DNA of 64,000 nt from Microbulbifer litoralis (GCF_023634065.1 NZ_JALKCV010000002.1:186001-250000); one strand, 5' to 3'. Positions 37,388 to 47,977 are shown, counted from the stretch's first letter. Program-made: numbers and translations. The notes: generated by a model from the letters alone, not told the origin.

Positions 37388-37423
37388 AAAAAAGGCGCGG
37401 TGGTTTGCCCACCGCGCCTTTTT
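37388..37423. terminator. Bidirectional terminator
   Basis: GGCGCGGTGG and CCACCGCGCC form a 10-bp stem flanked by A-run on the left and TTTTT on the right, between the convergent sulfotransferase and TBDR genes. Symmetry suits both directions. Confidence 0.9.
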
Positions 37424-37447
37424 CTTGAGCTTGCTAATTTCGGAGAA

Positions 37448-40400
37448 TTAGAAGTCCAAAGAGGCTCCAAGGAAGGCATAGCGACCCAGAGCGTCATAAA
37501 TGCCCGGGAAGGTGTTGCCGTTACCGTAAATGCCAGCACCCGCGTCAGCAGTTAACGGCGGCTCCTTATCCAAGATGTTGTTGATACCGCTGCGGATGGT
37601 AACGCTATCGGAAGCAGCCCAAGACGCAGATAGGTCGAAGTAGTCAATAGCATCGAAATCTGCACCATTGGTCCCCAGGTCGGTTACGTCACCGATGTGG
37701 CGCCAAGTTCCGGTCACGTCAACATTCCACGGTGTAGCCCAAGTTGTGCGAACGGTGCTGACGAACTCAGGAGTTGGTTCTCCACAAGAGCTATTCCAGA
37801 CACCGACACAGTCCTCAACTGGCTGGCCAACGAACTCCTGCTGATCCCACTTGGTGAGATAAGTGGCAATCCAGTTCATGTCGACGGAGCCGTAGGCACC
37901 GACGTCAAAACCGTAATTGGTGTTGATATCGACACCTTCCGTTTCGAAGAAGCCGATGTTTACGTCGGTAGCAACGATGCCAGCTTGACCAACCCAGAGG
38001 TTGCCGTTGCCGCCGCGGCTGATGGCGTCACAGAAGAGTGCATCGCCGGTTTCCGCACACTTTCTCAGGATTGTTTCTGGCTGGATGCCCGCAATAGCTT
38101 CTTCAACCTGGATGTTGAAGTAGTCCATGCTGACAGTCAGGCCTTCAACAAATGAGGGAGAGTAAACGAAACCGAAGGAAACCGTCTCGGACTCTTCAGG
38201 AGAGAGTTCCGGGTTACCGCCGCCGATGTAGTTGTACTGACCTGCCGGGGAATCGAACTCGTTACCGTAGGAGGCTGAAGTGGTACCGGTCCTTGCGCAC
38301 TGCTCTTCACTATAGTCCGGACCGATTACCTCGCCATCATCGTTAGTACGAGAACCGCAGGGATCGTAAGTCATGTCGAACAGGCCGATAGCCTGAGCGC
38401 GATACAGCTCGCGGATGTTGGCATGACGTACGGCAGACTGGAAGCTGGCGCGGACTTTCAGGTCAGCGGTCGGTTGCCAGTCGGCTGCCACCTTATAGGT
38501 ATTGGTCTCTTCGTCAGTGGAATAGTCGGAATAGCGGTAAGCCATTTCCAGACCCAGATACTCCATACCCGGCTTGCCGCTTACCAGCGGCACACTCAGC
38601 TCCGCGAAGGCTTCCTTCACGCTCAGTTTGCCGTCTACGCCTAGAGTTGGACCGCCCTGACCTGCACCTTCGCCATTTTGGAAGCCGGAGTCAGGAGAGT
38701 AGTTCAGAGTTTCGCGACGGCTTTCCAGACCCATTACAACGGCTACACCGCTATCGGCGGTCGGTATTTTCACGCCGTAGTCGGTCAGGTCGCCGGTCAC
38801 GTAACCGGAGATAATCTCTTGATCGGTGGTACCGCGGGCGTATAGCGGTAGTACCAGATAGTCGATTGCTTCCTGGGTTACGCCGCCTTCCTGGAATACA
38901 TTCCAGGGCACACAGTTGGGATCGCTGCCGTCCAGTACGGACTGGCAAACAGGGTTGCCATATGTCTCAGAGTTGACGGGATCGCCATTAGTGTCTACAC
39001 GCTCATCCACTCGTACGTCCAGAGCGTTTTTGATGCGGCTTACAGACATGTCGTTAAGATAGGTCTGTTCCAGGCTGACCTCAGAGTACTGACCGTAAAC
39101 ATCGTAGGACCAGTTTTCATCGATATCGCCTCGTACGCCGAACACACCGCGGAAAGTGGTGTGGCGCATATCGTCCTGACGAGGGCCGCCTTCAACGTTA
39201 CGACGGCCGATGTAAAGGGCCCCTGGGTTGGTTGTCACTTCGCCTGTATCTGGGTCTGTATTGGTCACAACCAGGTCGCTGAGGTAGTCGTTTTCTGTCA
39301 GGCCGTAAACGCCACAGATAGCGTCGAACTGCTCATCGGACAGGAAGGGGTTGCCGCAGTACAGATCGTCGGTTACGAAGAAGGCACCGGAGGGCGCGAT
39401 CTGGGCAACTGTGCGGTCATCCGCATATGATATCTGGGTATAGGCCTCGGCGTGCTCGTTGATTTCGTAGTGGCCAAATGCGCCCATGGTCCAGCGCTCG
39501 TCCGGTCGCTGGAAGTAGTTCAGCGGACCATAGTTGTACAGGCGACCGAACTCGGTGAAACCGTCACCGTCGACGCTGTAGTCGAAACCTTCGGTGTCGT
39601 CGCCTTCGTTCAGGCCGAAGTCGGTGAAGCGGCCCCAAGGTACAGTGGAGGAACCACCACAGTCGAAGCTGCCGGGGCCGCCAGCCAGAGCACAGCCGCT
39701 GTAGTCGCGGTCGGACTGCAGAACTGCGTCGATCTTGCGGTAGTTGGCGTAGGCAGTGACATTGCCGCGGCCATTATCCAGGTTGGCACCCATGATCAGT
39801 GAGAAATCATTGGTCTCGCCATCGGTTACGCTGCCATCAGCTACATCGAAGCCATTGGAGCTAACCAAGTCCTGCATTGCATTGTTGTCGTTATCATGCT
39901 GATAGACGCTGGTTTGGGTTTCGAAGCGTACACCTTCGAAATCATCCATCATGATGAAGTTCACAACGCCTGCAATTGCGTCAGAACCGTAGGTGGCGGA
40001 GGAGCCGCCGGTCAGAACTTCAACGCGTTCTACTAGAGCGCCCGGGATCTGGTTAAGGTCAGCACCGGAGCCTCCAGCGAGTGGTGACCCAGCAGGCATG
40101 CGACGGCCATCAATAAGTACCAGGGTTCGCTGAGAGCCGAGGCCGCGAAGGGAGACAGTTGCTGTGCCGGTGGAGCCGTTGGCTTGACCTGCAGTCTGAG
40201 TGGCGGCTACCTGTGGAAGATCATTGATCAGGTCTTCAACGCGTACAACGCCGGTGGCTTTCATATCTTCTGCGCTAACAGAGGTAACCGGGCTCACGCT
40301 CACATCGTTGGCGCGTTCGATCCGGGAGCCGGTAACAATCACTTCTTCTACCAGAGTTGCATCTTGCTGAGCAAATGCCGGCATGGCAGGAACCATTACT

Positions 40401-40459
40401 GCGGCTGCGGTGAAGCCAATGGCCCCTTTCACAGCTACGGACAGGAGGTTCTTTTTCAT
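37448..40459 (-). CDS. TonB-dependent receptor
   Basis: 1003 residues from ATG 40459 (MKKNLLSVAVKGAIGF) after GAGAGGATTTACA; the frame extends to 40534 without sense. Signal peptide ends near FAQQ; TonB box EEVIVTGSRIE; plug with LVLIDGRRMP and YGSDAIAGVVNFIM; the barrel ends FLGASLDF. No STN domain. The barrel sequence is rich in Asp/Gly turns. First of the three TBDR genes at 37-47 kb, all on the minus strand, with about 277 bp to the next. Substrate unknown. Confidence 0.94.
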   Translation of the reverse strand: MKKNLLSVAVKGAIGFTAAAVMVPAMPAFAQQDATLVEEVIVTGSRIERANDVSVSPVTSVSAEDMKATGVVRVEDLINDLPQVAATQTAGQANGSTGTATVSLRGLGSQRTLVLIDGRRMPAGSPLAGGSGADLNQIPGALVERVEVLTGGSSATYGSDAIAGVVNFIMMDDFEGVRFETQTSVYQHDNDNNAMQDLVSSNGFDVADGSVTDGETNDFSLIMGANLDNGRGNVTAYANYRKIDAVLQSDRDYSGCALAGGPGSFDCGGSSTVPWGRFTDFGLNEGDDTEGFDYSVDGDGFTEFGRLYNYGPLNYFQRPDERWTMGAFGHYEINEHAEAYTQISYADDRTVAQIAPSGAFFVTDDLYCGNPFLSDEQFDAICGVYGLTENDYLSDLVVTNTDPDTGEVTTNPGALYIGRRNVEGGPRQDDMRHTTFRGVFGVRGDIDENWSYDVYGQYSEVSLEQTYLNDMSVSRIKNALDVRVDERVDTNGDPVNSETYGNPVCQSVLDGSDPNCVPWNVFQEGGVTQEAIDYLVLPLYARGTTDQEIISGYVTGDLTDYGVKIPTADSGVAVVMGLESRRETLNYSPDSGFQNGEGAGQGGPTLGVDGKLSVKEAFAELSVPLVSGKPGMEYLGLEMAYRYSDYSTDEETNTYKVAADWQPTADLKVRASFQSAVRHANIRELYRAQAIGLFDMTYDPCGSRTNDDGEVIGPDYSEEQCARTGTTSASYGNEFDSPAGQYNYIGGGNPELSPEESETVSFGFVYSPSFVEGLTVSMDYFNIQVEEAIAGIQPETILRKCAETGDALFCDAISRGGNGNLWVGQAGIVATDVNIGFFETEGVDINTNYGFDVGAYGSVDMNWIATYLTKWDQQEFVGQPVEDCVGVWNSSCGEPTPEFVSTVRTTWATPWNVDVTGTWRHIGDVTDLGTNGADFDAIDYFDLSASWAASDSVTIRSGINNILDKEPPLTADAGAGIYGNGNTFPGIYDALGRYAFLGASLDF

Positions 40460-40703
40460 TGTAAATCCTCTCTTGATCGTTGGATTTATAGTCTTTTGCC
40501 TTGAATGGCGATACGTGGAAGCGGCTACCCCCAAGTGGCCGCTTCCCTCCCAACACTGTTCATAACGGTTGGCACGAGAGTTACCTCAATAGAATTCGCA
40601 CTTTTTTTCCATAACTTCCTAATGGCAGGTTAGGGATGTCTGAATTGGTTAAAAAACGACCAGAATGAAAGCGGAGAAAGGGGAGGGAAAGGCTGAGGAG
40701 ATT

Positions 40704-40727
40704 GCTCCACCCCGAGAGGGGTGGAGC
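40704..40727. terminator. Possible terminator after the third TBDR
   Basis: GCTCCACCCC and GGGGTGGAGC form a perfect 10-bp stem with a GAGA loop, 10 bp past the leftward stop codon of the gene at 40737. The U-run is weak. Confidence 0.5.
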
Positions 40728-40736
40728 GGAAGGAAC

Positions 40737-43511
40737 TTAGAACTGGAAGGTCACAGAACCGTAGACGAAGCGGCCCACGGTGTCGTAGTTCAGCGGCAGG
40801 GTGTTCATGTCGTCGTAGTTGGTGACATAGGGGGGCTGCTGATTCCACACGTTGCGGATACCGCCGGATATTGTGATGTCCTCCCAGCAGAAGTAGCTGG
40901 CGCGGATGTCCTGGTACCAGGTGTTGTCCACGAAGGTGGCCAGGTCCGACGCGGTGGGAGAGATATCTTCAACCTCGCCCTCCATGCGGACAGTGGTACC
41001 AATGCTCCAGTTTTCCAGTTCGTAGTCGCCGGTCAGGAAGATTTTCCACTCCGGGAAGGCGGCGATGCGGGTGGTGACCGGGTCTGCGCCGAATTTGCCC
41101 GCCAGGTCGATTTCCGGGTCGAATTCGCTCGCCTGGAACTTGTAGTCGTGGAGGTAGGTGGCGATCCCCTGGAATTTTGCCAGGCCCGGGCCGGCGTCGA
41201 TGCTGAAGTTGGCGCCGAAGTCCACACCTGAGGTCTCGAAGGTGGAGATGTTCTGGGTGGTCAGTGCCTGCCCGGCGATGGTGCCGTCACCGGCGCGGCG
41301 GGGGCCGCTGTTGCCGGGGAACTGCCCCACAGCCTCCGGACCGAGAATCAGGTCACAGGAAGGGTCGGAGAAGTTCGGGCTGGAGTAGCAGTTGTCCACG
41401 ATCTGGTCGGTGGTGAAGGTGCCGATAGCGTCGTCGACCTCGATCGTGAAGTAGTCCACCGTGAAGCTGAGGTCCTCCACGAACGTGGGGGTCCAGACGA
41501 TACCGATAGTCCAGCTCTCGGAGGTTTCCTTGTCCAGGTCGGTGTTGCCGGCGAAGAAGCCCGTGGCCTGTGGAGAGGCCAGGTTTTCGTTGTTGGGATC
41601 CACGCCGTCCGCGGCACAGTTGGCCTGGACATTGGCATTGGTTCCCGCCGTGTCGTACTCAAAACAGGGGTCGGAGTAGGTCTCGGCCGAGAGTACCGCC
41701 GGGCTGAACAGGTCGTCGATGCCCGGGGCGCGGAAGCCCTCGGAATAGCTGCCCCGGAAGCGCAGTTGCTCCAGCGGTGCGTATTCAACAACAGCGCCGA
41801 AAGTGGTGTCGCTGCCGATGGTGTCGTAGTCGGAATAGCGGGCGGAGAACTCCAGCGCCAGTATGTCGGCCCAGGGCCTGGCCTCCAGCAGCGGGGCGCG
41901 CACCTCCATGTAGGCTTCGTCAACGCTGTAGCTGCCGGTCCAGTCCGTCCCCTGGACGAAGTAGATCTGGCCGATCTGCGCGGCGCCGTCGGCGGTGACT
42001 TCGACACTCTCGGAGCGGTGCTCATAACCGACAGCCCACTGCCAGGGCTCGCTGGTGAGGGCGAAGTCGCCGAAGTCGCCAGTCAGGTTTGTCTGCAGGC
42101 TGCGCAGTGTTTCCTTTTCCACCGGCGAGTTGGTGACCAGGCCGTAGGCCTGCATCGCCGGAGTCAGGGTGCCGCTCTGGAAGGGATTCCAGAGTCCGGG
42201 ACAGTCCGCATCGTCCGCGCAGGGAGTCGATACCGGATCGCCGTTCGGGTCGACAGAGCCCAGCAGGGTATCCATGCGCGGCTGGTTGGCGCGACCGCGG
42301 TCGATCTGTGAATCGACCCAGCGGGCGTAGTTATAGGAAACATCCCACAGCCACTCGTTACACCACTCGCCATTGAAGCCGATTACACCGCGCCAGGTAC
42401 TCAGGTCCTGGTTGAACGAACGGCCGCCGGTCTCGGCAAGGCGGCGCAGCAATACCACGTCCTCGCCAATGGGGTTGAACGGGTTGTCGGCGGGAATGGT
42501 GGGTTGCCAGAAGGTGCCCTCAGCTGCCAGCAACTGGTCGGACTGGCGGTTGGCATAGAGGAGTTCGGTAAAGGCATTGACCGTGGTGAGGTCTTTGAAG
42601 TCCCACAGTTCCTGCTCGCCGTAGCCGTAGATGCTGAATACTTCCTGGGGCGTGACCAGGTAGCTGAACTCGGCGAAATTGAAAGCATCGGTGCTGGCGC
42701 TATAGTCCCGCACCTCACCGGTGTTCGGGTCCACGATCAGGCTGTCGTTGTCGTCGGTGAAGAAGTGGCCCGGTGTGGTGGTACCACTGCCGCCACAGAG
42801 GACCTGGTCGCCGGATTCAAACAGGGCGCAATCGGAAAACCGTCGATCACCCTGGAAAATATCGTCCCGCTTGGAGTACTCCATGTTCAGCATCACATGG
42901 CCATCGCCCTCGTCATTCTCGGCGCCGAAGGTCATGGCGGCGAGCCACTCCTCGCCATCGCTTTCGTCGGAGATACCATAGTCCGCGCGAAGTTGTGCGC
43001 CGGTGAAATCTTTCTTGGTAATGATGTTGACGACGCCGGCGATCGCATCCGAGCCGTAAATCGAGGAGGCGCCGCTTTTGAGGATCTCCACGCGTTCAAT
43101 AATGGATACGGGAATGGTATTCAGGTCCACGGTGCCGGTGAGCGGGCCCGCAGACGGCATCCGCCGGCCATTCAGCAGCACCAGGCTGCGGGAGGCGCCG
43201 AGACCGCGCAGGGAAACGGTGGCCAGGCCCGGGTTGCCGTTGTTGACCGAGGAGCCCAACTGGCCACCGGTCATGGATGGCAGTTCCTGCAGGAAATCTT
43301 CGAGTGTGGTCTGGCCGGAATTTTCCAGCGCTGCGGCGTCAAACACACTGACAGGAACGGCGCTGTTGGCGTCCGTTGTACGCTGGATGCGCGTACCGGT
43401 GACGACAACTTCCTCCACTTCCTGAGCAAACGACAAAGTGGCAAAACTGGTGGATACGGCCGTGGCGGCGATTGCGCCCTTAATTGCCCGGGATAGACGG
43501 GATCTGTCCAT
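40737..43511 (-). CDS. TonB-dependent receptor
   Basis: 924 residues. Signal peptide ends at SFAQ; TonB box EEVVVTGTRIQ; plug domain contains LVLLNGRRMP and YGSDAIAGVVNIITKK; the barrel ends YGSVTFQF. Without STN domain. Same architecture as the previous receptor but clearly diverged in the barrel, so each is likely selective for a different ligand. The gene ends before a hairpin at 40704. Confidence 0.94.
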   Translation of the reverse strand: MDRSRLSRAIKGAIAATAVSTSFATLSFAQEVEEVVVTGTRIQRTTDANSAVPVSVFDAAALENSGQTTLEDFLQELPSMTGGQLGSSVNNGNPGLATVSLRGLGASRSLVLLNGRRMPSAGPLTGTVDLNTIPVSIIERVEILKSGASSIYGSDAIAGVVNIITKKDFTGAQLRADYGISDESDGEEWLAAMTFGAENDEGDGHVMLNMEYSKRDDIFQGDRRFSDCALFESGDQVLCGGSGTTTPGHFFTDDNDSLIVDPNTGEVRDYSASTDAFNFAEFSYLVTPQEVFSIYGYGEQELWDFKDLTTVNAFTELLYANRQSDQLLAAEGTFWQPTIPADNPFNPIGEDVVLLRRLAETGGRSFNQDLSTWRGVIGFNGEWCNEWLWDVSYNYARWVDSQIDRGRANQPRMDTLLGSVDPNGDPVSTPCADDADCPGLWNPFQSGTLTPAMQAYGLVTNSPVEKETLRSLQTNLTGDFGDFALTSEPWQWAVGYEHRSESVEVTADGAAQIGQIYFVQGTDWTGSYSVDEAYMEVRAPLLEARPWADILALEFSARYSDYDTIGSDTTFGAVVEYAPLEQLRFRGSYSEGFRAPGIDDLFSPAVLSAETYSDPCFEYDTAGTNANVQANCAADGVDPNNENLASPQATGFFAGNTDLDKETSESWTIGIVWTPTFVEDLSFTVDYFTIEVDDAIGTFTTDQIVDNCYSSPNFSDPSCDLILGPEAVGQFPGNSGPRRAGDGTIAGQALTTQNISTFETSGVDFGANFSIDAGPGLAKFQGIATYLHDYKFQASEFDPEIDLAGKFGADPVTTRIAAFPEWKIFLTGDYELENWSIGTTVRMEGEVEDISPTASDLATFVDNTWYQDIRASYFCWEDITISGGIRNVWNQQPPYVTNYDDMNTLPLNYDTVGRFVYGSVTFQF

Positions 43512-43740
43512 GGTATACCTCTCCTGATACCGGTTCTAAACGCCGAATATGGCAGTGCCCTCCTTGACAACTGCAAACTACTATCAACAGAGGCTTGCTT
43601 AGAACACTAGAACATTTTTTCTGCGAGGGAAGGATTCGTCGAACATTCGGGCGCCTTTGACGCTTGTTGCCGACTATTTATATGTCAGCCCCGTGTGCGC
43701 GGATGGGTTGTGGGCGCGCGCGGCCGGAGCGGGTGGGGAT

Positions 43741-46644
43741 TCAGAGATTGTAGGCGAGAGTCGTGTACCAGTAGCGACCACTGAGGTCGTAGGTGCGGCC
43801 GTCGTAATTGTCGTTGAATGCGGTGGCGGCAAAGGGCGGCGCCTTGTCGAGCAGGTTGTCGATACCCACGGCAAAGCGCAGGCCCAGGGGCAGGGCGTAG
43901 GCCAGTTGCAGATCGTGACTGGTCCAGCTGCCGATCTCGCGGGTGATGCGGATTTCGTCGCGGGTAAACGATTCCTCCAGGGCGCTGACAAAATGTACCG
44001 TATAGCCACCTTCCCAGCGTCCCCTTTGCCAGTAGAGGCCGGTGTTGGCTTTCCACTGGGGCAGTGAGCCGGCACCGCCGCTGGCGGGGTCGACAAAAGT
44101 GCCGGCGAGATCCTCGGTGGGGGAGCCGGGTGCGGCCTGGTTGAGGTACTGCTGCATATGACTGGCGTTGACTGACCAGCGCAGCTGGCCAAGTGCCTCG
44201 GAAGTGTGTTCGTAGCGCAGCGCCAGGTCGATACCGCGGACTTCGCGCGCGCCGATATTCAGCCGCGTGGCGAGAATCTTCGTGATGTCGCCGCGGGCGT
44301 CGCGCAGGACGCGATCGGTGAAAAGAGCGGCGTTGGCATTCTTATCGATCAGGTACTGGGGGCTGGTGTCGATCACGTCGTTCTGGCGGATATCGAACAG
44401 GTCCAGTGAGGCGCTGAAGCCGCGCAGTTTTTTCGGCGTCCACACCATTCCCAGGGAGCGGTTGTCCGAGGTTTCCGGTTGCAATTCCGGGTTGCCGCCG
44501 AACTCGGTCAGGTACTGGATGCGCGCATCGTCGGCCTGGCCGCGACAGCCGGGCAGGTTGTCGGCGTCGCTGCCGGTGCAGGGGTCGAAAAGGTACTCCT
44601 GGCTCTGGTAGCCGGTCTGGTTCATGTCCACCAATGTCGGCGCCTTGAAGCCGGTGGCGTAACTGGCGCGTACCATCAGTGAAGGTACCGGGCGCCAGCG
44701 CAGGGCGATCTTGGGGTTGATGGTGCTGCCGAAGTCGCTGTAGTTCGAGAAACGCGCGGCGCCGTCGATCCACAGGGCGTCTTCTACCAGCGGGACCGAG
44801 AGTTCGGCAAAGGTTTCGGCGATCATGCGCTCGCCCTGGGCGGATCCCGCCGCGTGGCCGCCGACAAACGACAGTCCATTGGCATCGTTGGAGCGGAAGT
44901 CGATCGACTCGCGGCGAAACTCGACACCGGCGGCGCCGAGGATATCGCCGGCGCCGGTGCTGCGGAGCACGCCGTCCGCTACATAGACCAGCGACAGCAT
45001 GCGTGAACTGCCTTCGATCAGGCTCTCGCCGCGCACATAATCCAGCTGCTCGCTATCGATGCTGCCGCTGGGGCCCAGCAGGTTGACGGCGACGCAGCCG
45101 CTTTGCCGGTCGCAACTGGCCGGCCCCTTGAGTCCCGCGGAGAGCCTGTAGGGGTCGATCAGGTTGCTCAGGCTCTCGGAGGCGCGGGTGTAGTGCAGCG
45201 CCGCGGCCAGCTCCCACTGCCAGTTGTCCCGCATTCCCTTGAGGCCGGTATTGAGGCGCCAGGTATCCGTGCGGTCCTGCTGTTCCCGGGGGCCCAGCTC
45301 GAGCACCCGCTTGCGCACATCGGTGATTTCCTGTCCGAAGGGGTTGTAGGCCTGGTCCGCGGCAATGGTCAGGTCGCCGTTGTCGAAGCGGGTGAAAACC
45401 GGTGTCGGGGCCAGTGTGGTTTCGGCCCAGGTGCGGATACCCATCGCCTCGACGAAGGCGAGCGCATTGTCACCCAGGTCGATATTGCCCTCCAGGTAGA
45501 GGGACTGCCGTTCGGACGGCACGACTGCGCTGGTGTACTCGCTGTAATCGTAGCGGTCTTCCTGGGTCCAGGTCCGGTAGCCCCTGTCGCTGTCGTTGGT
45601 CACCACGGTGTCGGCGTCCAGGGCGATAAAGGCGCCGGGGGACGCCGCCGAGCGCAGGTCGGTGCCGCCCCGCGAGCGGTTGTCGGCGGAGGCGGAGAGG
45701 TCGCGATCGCGGCTCATCAACGCCCCTTGCCGATAGTGCGCCAGGCTCAGCATCATGTGACCGAGCTCGCCGCTTTTGCCCCAGGTCAGGTGAAAGGATT
45801 CTGTCTGCTGGTCGCCGGCTTCCGCTGCACCGTAGTAGCTGTTGATCGACAGCCCCTCGAAGTCGCGCCGCAGGATAATGTTGACCACGCCGGCGATGGC
45901 GTCGGAGCCGTAGACCGCGGAGGCGCCGTCCTTGAGGATCTCGATCCGGTCGATTGCGGACAGGGGGATGGTATTCAGGTCCGCCGCCTCGCCGCCAAAA
46001 CCGTTGCTGACGATACGCCGGCCGTTGATCAGCACCAGGGTATTGCTGGCGGGCAGGCCGCGGAGGGTGACCGTCGCGGTGCCATCGCCACCGTTGCTGA
46101 CCGAGGTGCTGGTGGAGTTTCCGGACACTGCCGGCAGGAATTTCAGCAGTTCTGCGACAGTCTGCGCGCCGGTGATTTCCAATTCCGGCTGGGCCAGCAC
46201 GTCGATGGGTGCGTAGCTATCCAGTTGGGGGTGGCGCAGGTGGCTGCCGGTCAGGCCGCGGCCGGTAACGGTGATTTCCTCCGTGCGGGCTGCCTCACTG
46301 TCGAATGTTTCCTTTTCGGGCGTCTCCACTTCGGGGACAACGGCCACCGCGCCGGGGCCGACACGTTCGTAGGTGAAGGGGGACTCCTGCAGGAGCTGGC
46401 GCAGGATAGGCTCGAACTTGCCATCTTTTGTCGCGATCGTCTGTTCGGGAAGCCGATAACTGTCCGCCGCCGAGGCCTGTACCAGAACCGAGATTTTGCA
46501 CTGGCGGCCGAGCGAGATCAGTGCCCGCGACAACTTGCCGGCGGGCAGGCGCACACCCGTCTCGGGGCAGGTGGCGAAAGCCCCTTCCGAAAACAGTATC
46601 AAAGTGGTCAGGGTGGCCAGCGATAGCGTGGCCCGGCGCCGCAT
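43741..46644 (-). CDS. TonB-dependent transducer with STN domain (FecA-like)
   Basis: 967 residues from ATG 46644 (TTG 46650 is alternative). Signal peptide ends near AFAT. The STN (secretin and TonB N-terminus) domain lies at about 33-100: GKLSRALISLGRQCKISVLV and LLQESPFTYERVGPGAVAVV. Then TonB box EEITVTGRG, plug with LVLINGRRI and YGSDAIAGVVNIILRR, and a barrel ending LAYNL. An STN domain marks receptors that signal to a FecR-type anti-sigma factor, which is the next gene upstream. It should start the surface signalling cascade on binding its ligand. Ligand unknown. Confidence 0.94.
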   Translation of the reverse strand: MRRRATLSLATLTTLILFSEGAFATCPETGVRLPAGKLSRALISLGRQCKISVLVQASAADSYRLPEQTIATKDGKFEPILRQLLQESPFTYERVGPGAVAVVPEVETPEKETFDSEAARTEEITVTGRGLTGSHLRHPQLDSYAPIDVLAQPELEITGAQTVAELLKFLPAVSGNSTSTSVSNGGDGTATVTLRGLPASNTLVLINGRRIVSNGFGGEAADLNTIPLSAIDRIEILKDGASAVYGSDAIAGVVNIILRRDFEGLSINSYYGAAEAGDQQTESFHLTWGKSGELGHMMLSLAHYRQGALMSRDRDLSASADNRSRGGTDLRSAASPGAFIALDADTVVTNDSDRGYRTWTQEDRYDYSEYTSAVVPSERQSLYLEGNIDLGDNALAFVEAMGIRTWAETTLAPTPVFTRFDNGDLTIAADQAYNPFGQEITDVRKRVLELGPREQQDRTDTWRLNTGLKGMRDNWQWELAAALHYTRASESLSNLIDPYRLSAGLKGPASCDRQSGCVAVNLLGPSGSIDSEQLDYVRGESLIEGSSRMLSLVYVADGVLRSTGAGDILGAAGVEFRRESIDFRSNDANGLSFVGGHAAGSAQGERMIAETFAELSVPLVEDALWIDGAARFSNYSDFGSTINPKIALRWRPVPSLMVRASYATGFKAPTLVDMNQTGYQSQEYLFDPCTGSDADNLPGCRGQADDARIQYLTEFGGNPELQPETSDNRSLGMVWTPKKLRGFSASLDLFDIRQNDVIDTSPQYLIDKNANAALFTDRVLRDARGDITKILATRLNIGAREVRGIDLALRYEHTSEALGQLRWSVNASHMQQYLNQAAPGSPTEDLAGTFVDPASGGAGSLPQWKANTGLYWQRGRWEGGYTVHFVSALEESFTRDEIRITREIGSWTSHDLQLAYALPLGLRFAVGIDNLLDKAPPFAATAFNDNYDGRTYDLSGRYWYTTLAYNL

Positions 46645-46766
46645 GCTCAAGTCTCTGCCTGTCTGCCCCGCCGTGCGGGTTTTTATTTGTTGTAATTCAG
46701 TGTGGCGGGCGGAAAGAATCGGCCGGTTGGCTGAACAATAAATGATCGCCCGAGCGCTTTTATAAC

Positions 46767-47801
46767 TCAGTTGCGTCGGGGAGACAAGAGAGTCAGGTTA
46801 GGGTCGCTGCGGTCCTGTTCCAGGCCCAGGGCGGTGGCGATGGCCTTGAGGGTGTTGTCGGGATCGGAGAGTTCGAAGGTGCCGGACAGCTTGTGATCGC
46901 GGACACTGGGTTCTGCTGCGGCGGGCACCTGCAGGTAGCGGTTCAGTTCTTCCAGGGCGTCGGCCAGCGGCGTCTGCTCGAAGACCAGTACGCCGCGGGT
47001 CCAGTCCAGTGCCTCATCGGCGGAGGTGGCGCTGACTTCGCCGAGGCCGGTGCCGGAGACGCTGACTTTCTGGTCCTTCACGAGCCTGACGGATTCCGGC
47101 CGCAGGCCGCTGCCGCTCTCCGCTTCGCTGACGGCGACAGTGCCGCCGGTAACGGAGACGCGGGTATTGTCCGGATTGCGCTCGATATTGAATTGGGTAC
47201 CCAGCACGCGGATATTGGCCTTGCCCGCGGCCACCGTGAAGGGGCGGGCGGTCTGGCGGGCCACCGCGAAATAGGCTTCGCCGCGCAGCAATTCGGTGCG
47301 GCGCTCCTCGCGGCTGTAGGCCACGCGCAGCTCGGTATTGGTGTTCAGTTGCACCCGCGAGCCGTCGGTGAGTGTCACGGTGCGGGTCTCGCCGACATTG
47401 GTGGCGTACACCTGGCCGGTCGGCTTCTCACCGGCCAGCCACTGGTTGCCGATCCAGAGGGTGACGGTGAGGCAGGCCGCGACCAGGCCCCCGCCCATCA
47501 GCCACTGGAGTGGATTCCAGCCGGCTTTGCCCGCAGTGGTGGACGGGCGGCGCGCCGCTTGTGCTTCGGGCCTGCTTTCCGGGTACAGTTCGTCCACCGG
47601 CATATGGGCCAGGGCGCCCAGGTCGCCCCAGAGCTCCGCCATCTGGTCGAAGGCCTCGCGGTTGGATGCGGAATCCATCCAGTTGGCAAAGTTCCGGCGA
47701 TCGGCCGCGGACAGGGCGTCGGAGCGCAGGCGCGCGACCCAGGCGCACGCCTGGTCGAGCCTGTCTTCGTTCGGTACCTCTTGCGCCACCGCTGTACTCA
47801 C
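46767..47801 (-). CDS. FecR-family anti-sigma factor
   Basis: 344 residues from a GTG start. N-terminal cytoplasmic domain (about 1-70, WVARLRSDALSAADRRNFANW) binds the sigma factor; one transmembrane helix about 101-121; the periplasmic FecR core contains YATNVGETRTVTLTDGSRVQLN and RVLGTQFNIE. The C-terminal segment (DALEELNRYLQVPA...SGTFELSDPD) resembles an STN-type fold that contacts the receptor. It stands between the receptor and the ECF sigma gene in gene order, the classical arrangement. Confidence 0.94.
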   Translation of the reverse strand: MSTAVAQEVPNEDRLDQACAWVARLRSDALSAADRRNFANWMDSASNREAFDQMAELWGDLGALAHMPVDELYPESRPEAQAARRPSTTAGKAGWNPLQWLMGGGLVAACLTVTLWIGNQWLAGEKPTGQVYATNVGETRTVTLTDGSRVQLNTNTELRVAYSREERRTELLRGEAYFAVARQTARPFTVAAGKANIRVLGTQFNIERNPDNTRVSVTGGTVAVSEAESGSGLRPESVRLVKDQKVSVSGTGLGEVSATSADEALDWTRGVLVFEQTPLADALEELNRYLQVPAAAEPSVRDHKLSGTFELSDPDNTLKAIATALGLEQDRSDPNLTLLSPRRN

Positions 47802-47941
47802 CGTGTTGAATCCTTACCTTGTCTGGGCGACCCGGCGCTCTGTGCCGCGGTCGGTCGATATTTCGGCCCCGCAGATGTCGCAAAGGTTCCATCTTCGCGC
47901 CCGCCGGGAGATCATTGCTGCTCTTTTCTGGTGCATTCTAG

Positions 47942-47977
47942 GAAAATTTGGGCGCTTTGGCGCGAAATTTTCTTTTT
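47942..47977 (+). terminator. Hairpin with T-run in the sigma-FecR gap
   Basis: GAAAATTT and AAATTTTC, with an inner GCGC/GCGC pairing, are followed by TTTTT on the plus strand. No plus-strand gene precedes it, so it may end an unseen antisense transcript; leftward it may attenuate readthrough from sigma into FecR. Confidence 0.45.
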
